Assembly: GCA_020055645.1 (NCBI GenBank)
Contig: CM034546.1
Location: forward strand, 46,562,001 to 46,626,000
Source: Tomocerus qinae
Lineage: Eukaryota > Arthropoda > Collembola > Entomobryomorpha > Tomoceridae
DNA: 64,000 nt
Reading direction: 5' to 3'
Below, piece after piece: positions 58,525 through 64,000 of the stretch. The notes under the pieces are model-generated. The model was not told the DNA's origin. It searched no databases and saw only the letters and a program-made list of their open reading frames with translations. The translations under genes were made by a program, and so were the position numbers. Within the stretch, counting starts at the first letter, position 1. Every line of letters starts with the position of its first letter.

Positions 58525-61244
58525 TGCTTGAAAGAAATTTTGTGTTTCATGGCTTTAAGGTGTCACTAACCATTTATTTTTTGTATGAATTGAGATAAAA
58601 TACTGTGAAAAGAGGGCTAGCATAGCCAAAAAATAATATTTTCTAGTGTATTTCTAGTTTGTGTGAGTTATTTTTATAAAATGAATGTCATAGTTATAAT
58701 AGTTTGGTCAGATGACTATGTATTGTTAAAGAGCTTAGTATAATATCATTAGTAAGTATCGTGGAGTTTTAAGTTGCTACCTTATATAGTTAAGCTTACC
58801 TTATATGTTTTGTAATATTTGAAAATTTTAATTAAATGATGTGTGGGAGGATGGGTGGTATTTACATCAAAAATCAAAAAATATAATAATGATTGTCATT
58901 TATTTGTATTGTTTTTAAAATGAAATTAATTCACATACATTATTAGCAGAAAATGTTAATAGTATGTATCTAATGGCAGTTAATACAAGTTGAATCGTGT
59001 GGGTAATGTCCCTCCTACCAATTATGATATGTGTTGCGGTTTAGTACGAGGTTTTTAGTGTGGGTTATTTGTTTCGCACTTCTGCCGTACCCAAGCGTCT
59101 CTGATAGCAATTATCCAACCGCTAGGCTCGCTTCCTCCTTCTAGTCTTATATTATAATTACTTATCTATTTCTGTGGTACAACCATATGTTAATAACCAA
59201 TAATGTACAAGGCGTTTAAGGCCTACAGTCAACAATATGAGGCAGCGTGAAAATGAAGAACACCAAAAGGAACTCCAAACACAGACCAGGGAGGACAATA
59301 AAACGGAAAATGCAGAGTAGAACACACCATCTTCATATTATTACCATATCACTTTTAAGTCTAACAGCAGACAGCTTAATAGCTATTTGTCTCATTACAA
59401 TTAAATCCAAACTAAAATAATTGTGCATACAAGGCAGTGCTTAAATATGATCGATCAGGGACACTTGAGAGATAGATATTAAAGAAACAGCGATAGATAA
59501 CCTAAATAAGTACGTACAGAATAAGTATCTAAGTCATTCGCTAACACTAGAAACGCGTATCAGCACTTGGGCGGATTTGGGCTGGAACGAGGAATCAGCT
59601 ATATTATAGGATCCTTAAAGCATATATCCCCAATGTATCACAATCACAGAAAACCCTTGTTAATTTGTTAACACAATCAAGCTACACACAACAACAAATG
59701 TCAACAAATCTTATGTTCCATTGGCTTTATGGGCAATAGCCCGAAATGGGCGTCGTTGTATAATAAAAATAATAATAACAAATATTACATAAATTATCAT
59801 TATAGTATTGTAATTTTTGAAAAAGTCGTTATTTTGTCAGTTATTATGAATAATGTCATTATTAGTGTTTTTTGCTTAGCAAGCATTCAGAGGAAAGGCA
59901 CCATTATTTATTTATCATTTCCTCAGTCAAATTGTGATTAATATTTTATATAAACCTCGCAGCAAGTATTATTAATGTTATTATTTATTTTAACTAAGCA
60001 AGACAAGAAGAGTGTTTAAATTGGCAGGAAACCTGAATGAATTTTGCTATGTATTAGGTAGGCACTGGAGCAGGCACAAGCCTATGTTAAAAATGGGTTA
60101 TGGCTAGTATGTACTGAAATGCCGGATGCACTACTTAGCCGCGTACCTTGTGCATCAGATATTCCAATTTTGAAAAATATGAACTTTGACCTCTTTGTGA
60201 AGTACTCGGTTGCTAAAATAGTTAGTTATTTGGCCTTTACCATATCTTTAGCTTGCAAACTTGACCTTACATGGGCATTTTTCAACGAAAAATGAAATTT
60301 GACCTCTGACACCTCGTAGAGGTCAGCAATTTCGAAAATCCATTTCTGCCCATTAACCATAATTTATAAAGGGCTATAATTTTAATCCATTAGAATTTTG
60401 ATGAAAAAATTTCTTTTATGAAAAACCGCCTATTTCAAAATTTATTGTATTTCGTAATTTTGAAAGGGAAAAAATGCGAATTTTTCACAAATTCAAAAAT
60501 CGACCCGAGATATGGTAATGGTCGACATCTGGTCCAAGTTTCATCCAAATCGGTTCATTAGTTTCGGAGCTATTTCATATTCCGATTTGGAGGTGTTTTT
60601 TCACATAGCCCATGAAGTACAGAAAAATTAATTATTTTATCCAAAGATGTTAGTTTACTTCCTTAAAGCGGACATAAAAAAGTACTTAGCAATGTTTTTT
60701 GAACACCTCGGGTTTTTTATTTTCCTATATCAAATAATTTCTGTCTTTAATGATTCTATTATATCTTATAAACTTCAAAGTGTATTTATTGCTTTACCAA
60801 TAACTAACATTAATATCTTTTCTAAATTTACCTTTCTATATTATTTATATAATTACCACATTATATACAGAGCTTTAGTCTTGTATATGTACTTAATTGT
60901 AATTCTATTAGGTATTAGTTTTTTTAATACAATGGATCCAGAAATCATATAAGCCATATACAATTTACTTTTCTTATACAGCTGTCAATTTTTTATTAGT
61001 ACTATATATATAGTATCATATTTCAACATTTTTCTGCACATTGTAATTACTAGGTTAAGCTAAATACAAATATTAATTGATGCACCTTATAAGTATGGTG
61101 ATCGATTTCCAAGAAATCCAAGATGTGTAGATGTGAACAATGGAGATCATCTGTGACGCTGCTTGGACGATATCTGAGAGATAGGGTTTGAAAATTTGAA
61201 TGTGGTGTGACTACAGAGTGCATACATGAAACATTTCTCTGTCT
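58525..61244. other. Gene-less stretch, 2.7 kb, transposon debris
   Basis: 3' flank of the P-element relic, then AT-rich DNA. About 60180-60600 resembles a transposon 3' region (it includes CCAAGTTTCATCCAAATCGG, a sequence style common in arthropod repeats). A hydrophobic 101-codon frame at 60647-60952 has low-complexity composition and no support. Confidence 0.45.
59070..59155 (-). repeat. Possible tRNA-derived SINE head
   Basis: On the minus strand the block GCGAGCCTAGCGGTTGGATA followed by GCTATCAGAGACGCTTGGGT resembles a tRNA 5' half with a box-A-like TAGCGGTTGG. A clear box B is not seen. A decayed SINE head is more likely than a tRNA gene. Confidence 0.3.
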
Positions 61245-63500
61245 TTGTTTCATCTATGAGACTCTCACGGAGCAAGTATACAAAATGTGAGTCGGAAAAC
61301 AGGATGTTATTGTCTCCTGCTGCCTTTGCTTCTTCATCCGCTGAAAATTGTCTGCGTCTCATTAAGTATATGTACATCTTCAGTTCATGTTCACGCTCTC
61401 CAGTCGTTTGTCATACTCCCTGACTGAAAGTCGTCTCAAGTAAACCTAAAAAGGAAGATAACCCAACACCACAGCTACATTTACACTTTTTGCAATCTTT
61501 TTAATTGAAACTGCAAGACATAAACATTCCTAATTAAGAGGGGTTGCCGAAATCAATAATTTGGCTATATATATCTATCAATTGCGTGTAAGTCATTTTA
61601 CTATTTTAAATTGCATTCCATGTTATGAATCAATTATTTAACGCAGGGAATTTTTATGATCTACCTGACCTATACATGTTTCGTCTTTCGTTTTCACAAT
61701 TTTAAATTCGCTATTCTACGTATTGGTTATGGCTGTATATAATACTGTTGATTGCATTACTTACGAGATAATATTTTGCGGGATATTTATGATTTAATGC
61801 ATTTAATGCAATAAGTAAAAATGCTTATATATCGACTATCGACTAACTGTTTGATTTAGTTGAGAAATGACAATTAATATGCAATAAGAGATAGTTGGAT
61901 CAGGAAATGGATGTGAAAGATCAATTAATCTTTCACACCGTAATAAAAAAAACTCAGAATGTAAGAATATCCATGATTTATTAAATTAAGATTCAGACAA
62001 CTGTCTTGGAGACAATCAGATTTCGTGTGCACCAGTTGCCTACCTATCGGGATATTTCTGGTCTAAAGCTAAAGCAGTTTTATTTCTGATCTCATCCAGT
62101 TCGTTAGTTCACATCTATAGAAGTTAAATTTCACCTAAGTAAATAGAACACAAATGAACCAATTAAATTAGCAGTCTGTGACGTCTGTAAATTTCAGTTA
62201 CGACTCTGCACCAAATGTCAAGGTTATTTCTGGAAGCCAAGATTTGCATTTCTCTAATAACTGTGGCTCCATACTTAGCCTGCATCATATATATTAGTAA
62301 AAGCAAGGAAAATTGATAATTACTGATGCTCTTTATTCTTTCTCGGGTATTATCTAAGTATAATGAATTGATACAATCAATTTTTTTTCTTTCAATATTT
62401 CCTTAATACGTGAATACACATTAGGATTAACAATAACGTTAGTTGTCTAATTATATGGCATTTTAGTCCTTTCTGTAGAGAAAAGGTATTGTATAGCTAT
62501 AAAAAGATGATCACAATGATCATGCATTGTTATATACTAAAATTATAAATAGAGTATGTACACAGTAGTTAGTAAATATTAAATAGTGGGTATGTAGACT
62601 TAATTAAATTATTTTCTCATTGCCTTCTTAGGTAAGCTTCTATTTAATCAACACATTCTGAGGAAAGTACGGAGAAGTAGATCGCTATAAAGCATGCTGC
62701 TTTTGTTATAACACTTGTTAGGTAAGTTGCATTCCGTTTGATAAATTAATATACCTATTATCTGTATTTGCTGAGAAAAGTCTTCTTTTATACGTACCAC
62801 CATGCCAGGGTTACCAGATTTACACTTTTTTGATGAAAATGAAGCAAAAATAACGTAAATTAGGGATTTTGAAAATAATATTCCTGCCTATTACTACATA
62901 GATGAGTGGAGCGTTTTTAACGATTTTTTGTCAAAACCTTTTTGTCAACATAATGCGATTTTACCCAATAAAGTGCAAGCAACCTATTCTGAATTCTTTG
63001 AAATTGTTAGATAGTCAGCCTGAATAAATATTATATATACACTTGTATACATACAATACTAAACATTTACATACATTCTTGTTTTGCACTTTACATTCTG
63101 CTATGTACACCAAAATATTATTTAGAATTCCCTTAATCCAAAGACGATTATATTGCACTTTAAGCTTAGTCCTATAAACGCTGATTTTAGCTGATTTAAG
63201 TATATTTAAATGTAATTTAAGTATTATATCTTCCTTTAAGGAACAAAAAAGCCCTATACACTTGTTAGTGGAGTTGGGCTATTTCCTGCACCAAACGAAA
63301 CAAGGATATAGGCAATTTCCGCTAACAAACAATTTATATGTATATAACATGCTTTTATAACAAATGTATATAACATGCTTTTTGCGCTACCAAGCAAAAA
63401 ATGGATGTTGGCTTTTTCGTTTCTTTGAAGGACAATATTTGCCATTGAAATATACTTGGCAACCCTGCACCATGCGAATGCAAGTTTTATAATTTAAATC
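61245..63500 (+). repeat. Dispersed repeat Y, copy 2, split by an hAT-type MITE
   Basis: Homologous to 39830-41290. It includes the near-identical block at 62095-62160 and a matching right end (GGTAAGTTGCATTCCGTTTG at 62721, against GGTAAGTTGCAATTCGTTTG at 41161). The MITE at 62806-63467 interrupts it; similarity resumes briefly as GAATGCAAGTTTTATAAT. Confidence 0.75.
62806..63467. mobile_element. 662-bp hAT-type MITE with 8-bp target duplication
   Basis: Perfect 8-bp direct repeats CACCATGC flank it (62798-62805 and 63468-63475). The ends are CAGGGTTACCAGATTTACAC and, inverted, CAGGGTTGCCAAGTATATTT. Inside are two copies of TGTATATAACATGCTTTT about 27 bp apart and a TTTTTGTCAACA motif. No transposase. 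The site without the element is seen at about 41.25 kb in the paralogous repeat. Confidence 0.9.
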
Positions 63501-63814
63501 CTTAACTACACACGTACCCAGTCGGCGCAAAGTCTGCTATGCAATAACAACTACGATTTCCATTCTAATGTACCGAGAAGAGAAGATAGATTAGAATTCA
63601 TTTTGACAAAAATGCTACAAGCAAGATAGATATAATAGGGTAAGCTGGAAGTATAATAATGTGGATGGGAAGAGGATAGTAGCGGAGCTTTCAAAGACAT
63701 TAGCGACTCCGTCTCTTGAGAGATCAAATACTTGAATCACACCGATTGTAATAATACACCATTAGATGCTATATCTACTTTTTTGCATTACTAACAGGGC
63801 CCTATTTCATATAA

Positions 63815-64000
63815 CATTCTGACAATGACAATTCGACAATTTTCAAATATTCTGACAATTTTCTTAAATTTTCGTTCCATATAACTGCGATTGACAACTG
63901 ACAGTGACAATGAATATTTGTGACTTTGACAACGAAAATCACAGGTTTTGATTTTATTTCTTCCCAAATGACACTGACGTTTAACACAATTGTCAGAATG
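63815..64000. repeat. TIR element at window edge, GACAA-rich
   Basis: CATTCTGACAATGACAATT at 63815 and ACACAATTGTCAGAATG ending at 64000 are inverted. The interior has many TGACA/GACAAT words (TTGACAACTGACAGTGACAA). It appears to be a complete or nearly complete MITE of about 186 bp; the target duplication is cut off by the window end. Confidence 0.6.

Noticed and set aside
59070..59155. tRNA gene on the minus strand
   Set aside because: A box-A-like segment is visible, but a box B, a paired acceptor stem and an anticodon arm could not be drawn; a decayed SINE is more likely.
60647..60952. Hydrophobic 101-codon frame resembling a membrane protein
   Set aside because: Composition is explained by AT-rich low-complexity DNA (Ile, Phe, Tyr, Leu); it has no homologous copy, splice context or motif, and it lies in repeat debris.

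Overview
The window is arthropod-like nuclear DNA: AT-rich, with genes split by GT-AG introns (many only 70-100 nt), C2H2 zinc-finger, F-box/LRR and multi-pass receptor-like genes, and a dense load of small DNA transposons. The families suggest a hexapod, possibly a springtail, but the sequence alone does not prove this. There is no bacterial-style gene organisation, no rRNA and no clear tRNA.

Layout. 1-626: 3' end of a C2H2 zinc-finger gene. 4.3-6.5 kb (+): three-exon F-box/LRR-like gene. 8.9-11.2 kb (+): four-exon gene of unknown function. 11.2-17.9 kb: no gene seen. 17.9-21.4 kb (+): three-exon coiled-coil gene with a 15-residue tandem repeat. 23.0-33.5 kb is the gene-rich core: two closely related three-exon membrane proteins (23.0-24.7 and 30.8-32.9 kb, +), a nine-exon Baeyer-Villiger-type flavin monooxygenase between them (26.1-29.4 kb, -), and a three-exon secreted six-cysteine, knottin-like precursor convergent with the second receptor (33.0-33.5 kb, -). 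33.6-46.3 kb is gene-poor and repeat-rich: an hAT-type MITE with an 8-bp target duplication, a degenerate gag fragment, a Mutator-like composite and diverged dispersed repeats. 46.3-46.7 kb (+): two-exon small secreted protein. 48.6-50.7 kb (-): second F-box/LRR gene with the same intron positions as the first. 50.7-55.5 kb: hairpin elements, a LINE remnant, a 23-bp minisatellite and an unexplained GC-richer island. 55.5-58.5 kb (+): P-element/THAP9-like transposase interrupted by one in-frame TAG. 58.5-64 kb: repeats, including a second hAT-type MITE whose empty site is visible in a paralogous repeat copy at 41.3 kb.

How the parts relate. Exon models were built by hand from splice consensus, phase and paralogue comparison. 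Each complete model gives an uninterrupted reading frame except the P-element relic. The 23-33.5 kb cluster (receptor-like proteins, an oxidative enzyme and a secreted peptide) is the most gene-dense part. A shared role in chemical sensing or defence is only a speculation. The two receptor genes and the two F-box genes show local or dispersed duplication. Several transposons sit inside introns without damaging the host genes.
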